Program-made: the position numbers and the translations under genes
Shown here: positions 1 through 11,117 of the stretch, piece by piece
Position numbering within the stretch: position 1 is the first letter of the stretch
How the letters are laid out: the number at the start of each line of letters is the position of its first letter
The notes under the pieces: model-generated
The model's input: only the letters and a program-made list of their open reading frames with translations
Told to the model about the DNA's origin: nothing
Database searches by the model: none
Assembly (NCBI GenBank): GCA_947095535.1
Contig: OX352772.1
Span: forward strand, 42,241,445 to 42,305,444
Direction: 5' to 3'
Length of the DNA: 64,000 nucleotides
Source: Poecilobothrus nobilitatus
Taxonomy: Eukaryota; Arthropoda; Insecta; Diptera; Dolichopodidae

Positions 1-941
1 TTTTAATTTCATTACCGAAATTGCAACGATTTAGGAATTAAAGTCTAGTTGATCGATTCAGATCTAATTTAGGTTAGACTATTTAAAATTATATTTGGAA
101 TAAATGTATAAAGGTGATCAATTTCCCTTTTACATCTCAAATAAAAATATGAAAATTCCTGCTGAAAGTTTGCTATAACCTTTTCTTTTTATTCAAAATT
201 AATCTAAACCTGAATATTAATCAATCAAAATATTAATTAAAAAGTTAATCTAAAGCTTAATATTTTTCTGCCATTATTATTACTAGTTTTAACAAATAAT
301 TTTAAACAGAACAACCAGACACTGAACATACTGTTTTAAATTGGGAACATTTTGTATTGAACGATTGAACTTTTACGATTCATTTAAAATAATCCAAAGT
401 TTTCAACCATTACTTATCATTTTTATTGAAAATATTTGGAAGAAATCTATAAAAGAGATAATATATTTATAAAAAAAAAAGTTATATTCAAACCCTCCTC
501 TTTACTTCAATAATCGATTAGAGAAGTTAAGATATTTTTTTTTTTTGTAACTAATGAACCTTGAAAGATTTTCTAACCACTTCAATCAATTGATTTCTTT
601 AAAAATTGAAATCTTAACATTTATGATCACAATTAAAATAATGAAAAAAATGAATAAAAATTGGAAGGTCATCAATATTCAAAGCAATATAAAATAACAT
701 AAAAAAATTTTGAGGATAAACCGTTAATTGTATTAAAATTGTAGTAATGGAAACCAAAATCTCAAAAATAAATATTGTACAATTTTTCGAAATTTGAAAT
801 GGCAAGAGATTTGTTTACAATATTAATTGCAACCATACAACATTAACACTTAATACTGCTTTATTTAAGGTTATAGAAAATTATTTATAAGTTTAGAAAA
901 TTTATTTCCAGCCATTAATTCTGAGACCGGTTTTTTGAAAG
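1..941. other. A+T-rich non-coding stretch
   Basis: Low-complexity A+T-rich DNA with poly-A and poly-T runs. I see no credible exon, RNA gene or repeat that recurs elsewhere in the window. Confidence 0.6.
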
Positions 942-948
942 TCCAATG

Positions 949-1145
949 TTTTTTTTTTTTTTTTTTGTGTATTTCTCTGCCAGATAAATGTGAACCGGAT
1001 ATTACACAGCCTTTCCTTTTCAGGACTGGCTGTAAATGTCGTAAGGGAAATAACTCTTACGACGTGTGTGGGATTCGGACCCACATTTCCACGCTGTTTA
1101 CAGCGTATTTTCAATGCTCTTATCCACTATTCCACCGAGGCCCCT
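949..1145 (-). mobile_element. SINE-A copy 1 (tRNA-derived), full length
   Basis: Read on the minus strand it has the order of the family: GGCCTCGGTGG head, a degenerate A box, a B box (GGGTCCGAATCCC), a GTCGTAAGAG...CTTACGAC hairpin, a segment ending in CACATTTAT, CTGGCAGAGAAAT, then poly-A. The insertion is bracketed by a direct repeat TCCAATGTTTTT at 942-953 and 1146-1157, which is a good target-site duplication and fits LINE-mediated retroposition. Open frames on both strands here are read-through of the SINE and are not genes. Confidence 0.85.
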
Positions 1146-1157
1146 TCCAATGTTTTT

Positions 1158-3242
1158 AAACAATGTTGCAAAATTTAACTTTTTTTTTTTACATTTTACT
1201 CTCAATACGTAATTTTTTTAAAACCAAAAAATAAATTAAATTAATTGATAAAATTATTTAATTTATAATGAAAAAAAAAACATGTATAAAAGAATTAAAA
1301 GAATATGTTACAAAACAGTATTTAAAAACTTCAAGTTCAAAATTTCTATTTAACAAAACAAAGAAAAGAGTTAAGGATTAATTTTATAATATTTGGCGGA
1401 AATGAAAAAGAAAAATAAAAAAAAAATGATAACGAAAACAAGTTTGGTTTGAATACAGTGTGAGTAATGGAGAATGTTAGTCATATATCATATTAAACTT
1501 GTGATTCGTTTCACCAAAATTTCTCATTAAATTGGAGTTCGACCCATAGAGGCTTTTAATTTTCTTTGGATAGAAAAACCTAAATAACTTAAAGGCTTAT
1601 TATGCCAAAATAGAACTAAAAAGTTTTTAAGTTTAGCTTTAATTTAGTGACAAATTTTGATGATAGGTATCGCATGTCTAACATGATATGGGTTAATAAG
1701 CCAAGACCGCAAAATATTAATAAAATTTTGTTGAAACTTTGTGTTCTTTATAAAAAATTAAAAATTAATCAAAATTTTTTTTCATATAAATCATTTTTAT
1801 ACAAAATTAAATTCCCAAATTTATTTTTTTTAGAAAATAGTTAAGGTGATTACTCAATGGTTATTTTGTCTCACGCATCGCTTTTTAAATAAATTAAATA
1901 TGACCAAATTTTAGCGTCGCTTTATCAAACAAGTATTCTATATATATAAACATTATGAAAATTAAGTGGTCAATGACAATCAACAACCAATATAAAATAA
2001 CGAAAAACAAAAAATAATAATTATCAATGCACCTACAACTAGAAAGTTCATCTACTTCAGCGTTGTTTCGTTGTGGGGTTTCTTGAAATGCGTTGCATTG
2101 TATCATCATCTTTAAAATAGCTAAAAATATAAAATTTTAAATTTCTGTTAAAAATCATTAACGCAAAATAAAATATTTAAAACTTAAACTGCTTTCCAAA
2201 AACAGCAAATGGTTTCTGTATTTATCTAACACCACCATCGACATTTCAATAATCCATAAACCAAGTTTCTATTATTTAATCTGTAGAGTTCTAGAAAATA
2301 CTAATAATAAAATACTCTATATATACGAGCCAACCAAAAATTAGAATAGAAAGAACATAAACAAAGTGTTTATTAGAAGTATCGCAAGGCGAATAAACCA
2401 ATTCAAGACACAAGTACTATTTGCATTTGTTTACGCAAATTTTTCATTCCTAATATTATTTTTATTAGAAATTTTGGATGTTTTTTATTTAAATCTTTAA
2501 AGTTCTTTTCAAATTTTCTAATTTTTAAAGTTTTTTCTTTCCGTTTCATTTATTCTATTTTGTTTTTTTTATAATTTTCTTTCATTTTGTCTCCCAAGAA
2601 AGTATCAGAGGAAAAGATTTTTTTTTTATTGCAAAAAATTAAAATATTAATTTTTGTCCCCGCAGAATAAAAGCAAATTAAATTTTATTATTTTAAAGAA
2701 AATTTTATTTAATTATTTTTTGCTTCTTTCTTTGTATCATTCAAAACTTTGATTTACAAATTAAAAAAAAATAAAAAAAAAAAGTGAAAACTTCACACTT
2801 CTAATACCATTTTCTAAGATGAAAGCAACATGAAACTGAGAACAAATAAAAAAAAAATTTCTTTCTTTCATTCATTGTATCTTAGAATTATTTTACAATC
2901 AGGTTACATAGGTAATAATATCTTTCAGCTTATTAAATAATTTAAATATTTAACTCTAAAAGTCCAGTTTTTATTTCAATTAAATTGAGGTGGAATTTGA
3001 AAATATTTTAAAAAATAACTCTAATTATAGTATAGAAGGTCATTTTGTCGCCTAAACTGAAAAAGCCACTAGAAAGTTGACACTAAACTGTATCGTATAA
3101 AAATGAAAAGCGTTTAGAAATAAATTTTAGAAATGCAAATAAGTAAATATTATAAATTCGCAATAAAAAATATCACATCTGGTAACATTAATTTTATTTT
3201 ACCAACGTTCTGTGAGAAAAATTACTTTTTATATAATTTTCC
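1158..3242. other. A+T-rich non-coding stretch
   Basis: Two kilobases of A+T-rich sequence. Nothing supports a gene. Short open frames (for example on the minus strand near 1894-2109) have no start context, splice sites or recognisable motif. Confidence 0.55.
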
Positions 3243-3890
3243 ATCTAGGGTATAATAAATTTGCAATTACCTTTGTGAAAAGAGACGAGATAGATATGAT
3301 ACAGTAAAGTATATTCATTCTTGTTCAGAATCGTAATTTGAGGCAATTTAGCCATGTTCATCCGTCTAAAAAGCTTAACCTTTGTAAAATTGTTAGTTCC
3401 ACTATTGAAATTAGAATTTAGAAAAGTTCCTCCGGTGGGTTAAAATAGCTGCCATATCTATTCAAACTATATCTCAAATTTTGTGAATAAAATCAAATTT
3501 TATTCCAATAACTTCTGTAAAATTTAGTTGCTCTACTGCAACAGTCATATAACTTATGTTTTTATATCGGCAACCTATTCAGGTTCGTCTCCAATTTATC
3601 CGTTAATTCTCCTTTATATTCATACTTCCCTTAAACTCCTCTGCTTCTTGCCCAAACCTACAATGATTTTGTAAAAAGGAAATATCGGCATAACTTAGTG
3701 CTAATTCAAACTAAGTGCATTGCCAAAGATTTCTACAAAATTTGGTTTATCTAAAGCAGTAAGTTTGAGTAGTTATCATAGAACTTCAAAATTTACATAA
3801 ATATATTTCGATACGTAATTAAATAAAATATCTAAATTTTTGCAAAAGATAGTTACGTTTTATGATAACAGTATAATTTATGTCCGTACC
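3243..3890. mobile_element. Family H4 short hairpin-ended element, decayed copy
   Basis: The start (GGGTATAATAAATTTGC followed by ACCTTTGTG) matches the start of the copy at 58503-59310. It continues with the same kind of internal phrase, such as CTTCTGTAAAATTTAGTTG and CAGTCATATAACT. No coding capacity. The right boundary is by eye. It is probably a non-autonomous DNA element of the DINE/mini-me type, but the superfamily is not proven. Confidence 0.5.
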
Positions 3891-4411
3891 GATATCTTTC
3901 TTCGTTTAATACCTAAATTTGTAATTATTGCATATTTTATGGGGATTTTTTACTGAAGGTTTTATTTATCTCAAGATATTTAAAATTAGAGTCCCTTCAT
4001 TTAAAATTGAAATAAATAGTAAACTCTTTTTGACAACTGCCTTCTATTTTCTAATAATTTTTTATAAGGAAATAGGCCACCTTGTATTCAAATAAAAGTA
4101 AATTTGTCTACACTTTTTATATTCATACATTCAATATATAATGTGGTGATCAAAACTTAAAAAAAAATTGCTTAAATTTGATTCATAATTTTTTTTCTTA
4201 CTTAGTTTTCATTTGAAAACCGTTTATCGTTGTTCATATCATATCGTTTTCATATTTTAAATACATTTTTTTTCTTTTAAAATTTTATTTAAAATCAGTA
4301 CTATTTAAATATTTCTTTTTTGATTATTTAGCTCGCACTGGTAATTACCAAATAATATTCATCACAGTTCCTCTCATAACAAAAAGAACCTTATAAAAAA
4401 TTTCAATTCAA
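3891..4411. other. A+T-rich non-coding stretch
   Basis: No recognisable feature beyond poly-T/poly-A runs. Confidence 0.5.
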
Positions 4412-5287
4412 AAACGAGGAAGAGTGCAGTAGAGTAGAATGTGTCAACTCTGGAATACCCGTATGAACGTAATATATCCTGTTTCTATAAAACTTGATCA
4501 TCTTTTAAAAACATTCAGATGTTTTAGTACCGAACTACAGAGATATATTTATGTAAATTGTGGAGTTGTATGATAGCTACCTGAATCTATTGCGCCTAGC
4601 TTCATTAAGTTCCAAGAAATGCAAAAAACCTGAACCGGCTGCTTTAGACCAATCAAATTTTACAAAAGTTGTTGGCATGTAACTCGACACCTCTTTACTA
4701 TATTTCAGATTCCTAGCTTCAATAAACACCGAGTTATTCTCATTTAAACGGAGAAGTTGTATGGCACCTACCCGAACCCGCCGCACCACCACAACCAAAT
4801 TTTACAAAAATTGTTACCATAAAACTTGATCATGATTTGCAAAATTTCAGACGCCTAGCTTCATTAGGTTCCAAGAGGTGCAAGAAGCCTGAACCGGCTG
4901 CTCTAGACCAACCAAATTTTACAAAAGTTGTTGGCATGTAACTCGACACCTCTTTACTATATTTCAGATTCCTAGCTTCAATATACACTGAGTTATTCTT
5001 ATTTAAACGGAGAAGTTGTATGGCAGCTACCCGAACCCGCCGCACCAGCACAACCAAATTTTACAAAAGTTGTTGCCATAAAACTTGATCATCATTTGCA
5101 AAATTTCTGAAACCTAGCTTGAATAGATACTGAGTTATTTCTATATAAAGATAGAAGTTGTATGGCAGCTACTTGAACCCGCCGGCCGAAAATGTTGGAT
5201 TTAAATAGCAAAACTAACAATTTTGCAAAAGTGACGTGAAAAAAATTTCAGCCCCCTAGCTCCTTTATAGTTCATACGGGTATAATA
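4412..5287. mobile_element. Family H4 element with 14-bp inverted termini and internal tandem array
   Basis: The left end has ACGAGGAAGA then GTGTCAACTCT, like the ends near 58300 and 60660. ATACCCGTATGAAC at 4459-4472 is the exact inverse of GTTCATACGGGTAT at 5270-5283. The interior is a tandem array (listed separately). The two long minus-strand frames (4577-4798, 4830-5057) are translations of that array and are not genes. Confidence 0.6.
4595..5262. repeat. Alternating 117/142-bp tandem array (259-bp higher-order unit)
   Basis: The phrase CCTAGCTTC (or close to it) recurs at 4595, 4712, 4854, 4971, 5113 and 5255, spaced 117, 142, 117, 142 and 142 bp. AAGTTGTATGGCA recurs at 259-bp spacing (4754, 5013). 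Two diverged subunits therefore alternate, as in a higher-order satellite repeat. Confidence 0.75.
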
Positions 5288-6887
5288 AATAAAATAATAA
5301 AATGATTGAATTAAACAATTCTTTTTCTTTATTAAATACAATATAAAAAAAAAAATTCATAAAATTTATAAAATATTCATATATAACCGTTAAAAAACAT
5401 TTAACGCATATATTCCGATAGTCAAAAATTACTTTACTAGATAACATTAAAGCTTTTGTAATCCCTTAGTAATAAATTATTTAAAATATATGATACAAAA
5501 TAAATATTAGAAAGAAATATTCTAAGAAATTATATTTCTAAGGAAGAAAAAATTTTCAATAATATGAAACTAAACTACCATTCACCATCATTTTAAAATT
5601 TTTTACAATTATTTTAAACATTTTCTTTTTCATCTTCTTCTCTTTGTCAATTTTTTTCAATATTGTGTTACTTTTACCATCCACAATATACATACAAAAA
5701 TAATACATACCATAAACTGGGTTATTTTAGTTGAAACGCGAAATAAAAACTTTTCCTTCTAAAACTTAACCAACGAAAAAAAAAAAAAAAAACAAAAAAA
5801 ATTTCACTTAAAACTGCAAAACTGAGAAAAATAAAATTTAAAAGAAAGATTTTTGTTTTAAAGAAATTTAAAACGAAAAAAAAAAAAGTTGAAACCACAT
5901 TTTTTGCATCCGCGTCCATCTACTATAAAATTTTTACTTTCTCTGATTTTTTTTCTTTTTCACAATTTTCCTTTCTCTTCTCAAAGCAATTTTCAACCTT
6001 ATATTTCTTTCTTCTTTATCATTTCTTTTTTCATCCTTTACACTATATTTTTTATATGTATGTAATTCTTGTAACTTCAATATGCCCTAAATTGATTTTC
6101 ACACGATGGTTTTTTTTTTTTTTAACATACAAAGTTTCGCCCTCTCATAATTTTATTATCTCTAGCATAAAAAGAAGAAAAATTAAATGCAGATAGAAAG
6201 AGACAAGCTGATAAATATAAAAGAAAAATAATAATAATTATGATGATAGGATATTGTTTCACAATACACTTATTTTAAAGTACTAAAATTTTACCATTTG
6301 AAAAAATTTATAAATTAAATGACAAATAAAATGGTATAATTGCAAGCAATATTAATTTTATTATTTTCTAAACGCTTTTTATTTATTTTTCTATATTTTT
6401 AGAGACACAAACACATATAATTACACAGCTGATACCCTACAGCTTTCTATAGCTTCTATTCAAGTAAAAAAATTTTTTAAAAATAATTTAAAAACTTCTT
6501 TAAACTATGACAAAAAAAAAAACTTCTTGGAAAATAAAAATATAAAAAAAAAATATTTTTTTTTTTTTATTATATTTTTCTTTACAAGATGAAAAAAAAA
6601 AAGAAAAAATAGAAAAAAAAATAACCAACAAGTTCAGCAGTGCTATTATGATAATTAAAATAATAATTAACTTTTTATTATTTTTTTTAAATTTCAATCA
6701 TTTATTAAAATTTTTTAGTTTCAAAATTTCATAATAAACTTTTGGGTTCTATTTTTGCTTGTTTTTTCTTTTGTTAAACAGAACTTTTGACACGTTTCTT
6801 AAATTCTAGAAAAATAAATTTAAAAATTTTACAATTTTTTTGTAAATTATTAGTCTGCCAGTGGGTTGATATTTTGATGTCAAAAAA
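5288..6887. other. A+T-rich non-coding stretch
   Basis: Poly-A/poly-T rich, with many homopolymer runs between 5760 and 6620. Open frames here are Phe/Lys/Ile-rich chance products. Confidence 0.55.
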
Positions 6888-7640
6888 AAAACAAGGTAGA
6901 ATGTAAACCAACGGCCTTTAAAAGCGCACATTTCCAAAAGATAAAAATTTGAAAATTTAAGAAATTTGTTGTAATAAGAAAATATGTGAAAATAGGACTT
7001 TTCTGGAATTTTCAAAGGCTGTAAGTCTGGAACCCTTTATAACTAAAAAAACCGTTAACACACATAAAAATATATTACTGGAGCTTTAATTTTTATGTCT
7101 TGCCGAAGAAAAATTTGTACAGGTGCTTAAGTTACAGGTGCCTAAAAATAGCATATTTTAAATTTTTTAGCCCTAATACCTCTTAAACATGGGTGGCCCA
7201 AAAAAATTTTTTTGAACAAACTTATACTAATTCGAAAAGTTCTTTCTTGCTTCAAAATTTCAAGCCTCTGTCTAAAAGCGTGCCGGAGTAGAAAAATCAA
7301 GCAAAATTTGGTTTTCACATAACGGTAAATTTCAATACTAACTTTAAAAAAAATTTTATAATTTTGATATTAATTTACAAAGTTAAAAAAAATACCTGTC
7401 GAATGACGTTTTCAGATTGAAAAAATTTTAAGCAGAACATAAGATATATGCATTTAAAAATAGGGCTTTTTCAAAGTTTGAGAGGCTGTAGCTCCGTAAT
7501 GGATGGGACTACATGGAAAAGTTGTTCCACAAAATTATTTTTTTTATGACACCTACCCATGGTTAAAATTAGTTTTCTCTATATTTAATGGTGTAGAAGT
7601 TTTGTAAACAGACGGACGGACGGACAGAGTGAAACTAATA
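6888..7640 (+). mobile_element. Family H3 element with (GACG)n near its end
   Basis: Starts AACAAGGTAGAATGTAAACC and runs through CTGTAAGTCTGGAACC, GTTACAGGTGCCTAAAAATA and TTTTCACATAACGGTAAATT to GACGGACGGACGGACAG at 7611-7627. The same ordered phrases occur at 61225-61705 (+), 51904-52690 (-) and, more decayed, at 14885-15795 and 29938-30430 (-). No intact coding frame. The microsatellite is the hallmark of dipteran mini-me/DINE-type elements; calling it one is an inference. Confidence 0.65.
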
Positions 7641-8049
7641 AGCACATTTTTTCAACATTTTTTTGGAAATATGCTAAAAAATTAAATTTATTAAATAAAT
7701 TATTTTTACTTTGGTTATACAATAGAATATGTTGAAGTAATCATATCTAACCAATAACGAATACTTTATTGTTAATTACTAGAGTACCTGTTCGAGCTTT
7801 TCGGATGTTATTATTTGGAAAAGTAAATTGTAGCTTTGATTTAAATTTACTTAGCGAAAACCATAACTCACAATCATATGAACTCACCCACAATCATATG
7901 AAGAAAATTTTTTTTTAAATTATACAATTCAATTGAAATTAGTATTTATTGTATTTCGTATTAAAGCCTGACTTAACGAATCGCTAATAATTGGTCGTGT
8001 ACCTTTAATGGTAGAAAAAATCATCAAAATTACTTCAGACCTGTGGAAC

Positions 8050-8112
8050 ATTTAAACTTGAACTCTCGCGGTTAATAAGCCATATGCTTAACAACTTAAC
8101 CACCGAGGCGTC
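8050..8112 (-). mobile_element. tRNA-like SINE head
   Basis: On the minus strand it reads CCTCGGTGGTTAAGTTG then TTAAGC (A-box region) and GAGAGTTCAAGTTT (B-box-like), about 45 bases apart, as in a tRNA-derived Pol III promoter. The body differs from SINE-A. It could be a decayed tRNA gene, but no matching acceptor stem is evident. Confidence 0.4.
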
Positions 8113-9714
8113 TGTATGTTGGTTATAGTAACTTTAGATGGAATTTTAGGAATATTTCGTACTTCAATACTATTGAACTTTTCAGTAGGTGTGCAATTTT
8201 AAATTGTCTAAATAACTTCTAGTTTAATTTTTTTTATTTCGTATTTTATTTTAGTATTACATTTAATCTTATTTTTACTTTTCTAATTTTACAAGCTATG
8301 ATAGTTCTTTTCAAGACAGTCTAATTTAAATTTGCTATTAGTTTTATATACTTAAATTAAATTTTATAAAAATCATCTTTATAATAAAATAAAATTTTAA
8401 TATACTTGAATAAAAAATTTTTATCGAAATATTATTTGCGCCTAAAAGTATAATACGTTTTTTGTTTATACAAATTTTTCTCCAATTTCGAATGTTTACA
8501 TTTCGTATTGTTTATGGATTTCTCTAGCTCTCAAATTGCAAAAATTGTAAAAATAATTGGAGAAAAAATGTTACATACCCGGTAAACGATGACCGATAAG
8601 TAAAAATTGAAAAAAATGATAAATTCATAATTGGTCAGAAATCATTTTATCTTAAAGGTGATATGAATGATGCGACTAAGCACGCAGTAACAACAAACTA
8701 CATTATCATATTTTAATAAAACAAAAACAACATTCTTCAAAATTAAAAGAAGAAACAAAGATTTTTAAGTGTATCTGCTAGTAGAATTAGTTTTAAATAG
8801 CAGCAAAATTATTTAAAAGTTAAAGAATTTAGAGATATCGTCACTGAAATCATTTTTATCGAAATGTTCTTAATATAGAACCAAAGATATCAAAATGATC
8901 ACGGTTCTTCAAATTTTAAAGAATAAGTACATTTAATTTTTACTATTATTCTTCCTCGTTTTAATTATCTTCAATATTCAATTAAACTGAACATTTCACA
9001 GAACATAGATACTACGAGTTCAATAAAAATTTTGCTTTGTCATGATTATTACTTACACCTGTGATTTGTATAGATGAGATTATAAATATATATCAGAATT
9101 TTGAATACGACTGATTTGTAAACATAATAATATGTATTTTACTTTCATATTCAAATTTTTTTTTTTTTAACAAAAATATAATATAATTTTTGGAATTGAA
9201 GTCATAAAAATATTTATTTTTATTTTCCAAAGAAATAATTATTCAAGTGTGACAATATAATGAGTTAAGATAACAACATATGTCTACTTTTCAATTTTCA
9301 TCTTAATTTTTTTTTTAATGTGTGTTTGTTTTTCTTTTGTTTAAGGAAGAAACAAAAACTCATATGATATAAGACGTATACTGACGTACATACAAACATA
9401 TATAGCAAACTTTTTATTTTACAATGGCAATTATTTTCATTTTTTGATTAATTCCTTGCAAATTCTTGTAAATGATAATAACAATTCTTTTTTTGTTTTA
9501 TTTATTTTTTTTTTTTTTTTTAAATAATAAACATTTATTTTATATGACACTTTTAATTGACATCATTTTATTTAAGGGTGTATACTGACAACACATTTAT
9601 GATTATTATTATTTTAGAAAATTTATTTTAAAATACAGGCATGGTCAAATGATATGTCATCTATACAATAACAGTATTCAAAACAGAAATTTTTTCAATC
9701 TGGATTAAAAAGCT
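8113..9714. other. A+T-rich non-coding stretch
   Basis: No repeat family or gene recognised. Confidence 0.5.
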
Positions 9715-9879
9715 TTTAGTACCCTTCTGTGAAACGAAATCGCAGATACAACAGCAAGGTCTACAATTAACGAATTGTAGATATTGCGGATATAAGTTCA
9801 TCAAACTCTGCTTCTTTCTGGTATTAGCACACTTAGTTCACTTAATGCTAAATGTCCACACCAAGAAAATAGATAGAGC

Positions 9880-10130
9880 AAGCGACTAATTTATGTAGAA
9901 GATCGTGGAGCAGAAGGTAGAAACAGTGCTAGATACATGTTGTATGCCAATATGGAATTCTAAAGAAGGAATATCTTGGAAGAGAAGTATTAGGAAATAA
10001 GAGTGCTGGACTATCGATAAATTATTTGGTCCTAAAGGAAGTAGATTGGTTTGATGAGACCACGTAAATGGTGAGCGGGCAACCGAATAGGAGAACACAA
10101 TCGGTGACAGCGCCTATTTGTTAGTGTAAT
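9880..10130 (+). pseudogene. Possible decayed non-LTR retrotransposon RT tail
   Basis: This stretch is clearly richer in G+C than its surroundings. One + frame reads (S)RLV**DHVNGERATE*EN, which loosely resembles the LRWxGHVxRM...ER segment near the C-terminus of several LINE reverse transcriptases. A neighbouring frame reads MEF*RRN upstream. Stops and frame changes mean it cannot be functional. The match is short and could be coincidence. The minus-strand frame of 70 codons over the same bases is probably its shadow. Confidence 0.25.
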
Positions 10131-10338
10131 TGCATGACGTTATCTTACAAAACAACCCATAATAATTCAAAAGCAACATTGTTCTTAATATTTCTCCCTG
10201 CTTTTAAAACTAATTAAAACAATAAATTGAATATAAAAAATATAATATTGAAATAAGAATTTCTTATTGAAAAGTTTAATTCTGCCTAGTACATAATACT
10301 TTAGGTACCATTTTTTTTTCTTAATTTTCCACAAATTG

Positions 10339-10452
10339 ATTGAGCAGGCCACATAAATGTGACAAGGAAATTACACAGCTTTTCCTTTTCAAACGCGACT
10401 GTAAATTTTGTAAGTCGAAATTATTCTCACGACGTGTGTGGGATTCGAGGTC
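10339..10452 (-). mobile_element. SINE-A copy 2, 5'-truncated
   Basis: The minus strand carries the family's B box (ACCTCGAATCCCACACACGT), the hairpin region and the AGGAAA...CCTTGTCACATTTATGTGG tail. The A box and head are missing, which is typical of incomplete reverse transcription. Confidence 0.7.
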
Positions 10453-11030
10453 CTATGTATCTGTTGAATAATTTATATGTAAAATATATACTACAGCATT
10501 TGGTTTTGATTAAAAATTTTAAATAGGAATTATTTTATATGTATTATATATTAAATCCGCTAAATTACAATCTGCTAAAATGTTTTATCATAAAGTATTA
10601 TTCAATGACATTTATTCCATCAGATATTTTTTACTGTCCCTCTATCATAAAAATTGCATACAAACATTGTATTATTTTAACTTCCGCAAATTTTAAGAAA
10701 AACCAAAAGAACTTTTTTTTTTATTATGACAGAATTTTATATTATTAAATTTATTAACAACTTCTAAAAATTAAAAAAAAAAATTACTGTTCTGTTTACA
10801 AAATATAATCTTATAGTCTAGTTCTATTTATTCAATTACGAAAAAATCTGAAAGTTTTAAAAATAATTTTTGAAAAAATTTAATATAATATCTAACTTTT
10901 ATAATATTTTGGCAAAAAAAACAAATGTTTTTTTTTTGTTTTTTTAGATAAGAAAAGATAAGAAATTAAATCCAAAACCAAATAATATATTATTATTCAT
11001 CTAAACTTATATCTATTCTAAATTTTCATT
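10453..11030. other. Upstream flank of the secreted-protein gene
   Basis: A+T-rich, with no other recognisable feature. Any distal promoter elements of the gene at 11118 would lie here, but I can name none. Confidence 0.4.
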
Positions 11031-11034
11031 GAAA

Positions 11035-11077
11035 TATAAAAGCTACAACACTCTATTGTTTTAAATCATAGTCATTC
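11035..11077 (+). promoter_or_regulatory. TATA box and initiator-like core promoter
   Basis: TATAAAAG at 11035-11042 lies 76 bases before the end of the 5' leader. TCATTC at 11072-11077 (a match to the insect initiator TCAKTY) and TCATAG at 11067 lie 32-39 bases downstream. This would give a 5' leader of about 45 bases. The spacing to the better initiator is slightly long, so the exact start is uncertain. Confidence 0.55.
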
Positions 11078-11117
11078 TAATTAACATTGACTTAAGACGA
11101 AAATAACGATAAAAAAA

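Noticed and set aside
4577..5057. Two minus-strand frames of 73 and 75 codons with near-identical protein sequence, suggesting a gene duplication
   Set aside because: They are translations of the 259-bp tandem array inside an H4 element. There is no start or splice context and the array is open on more than one strand.
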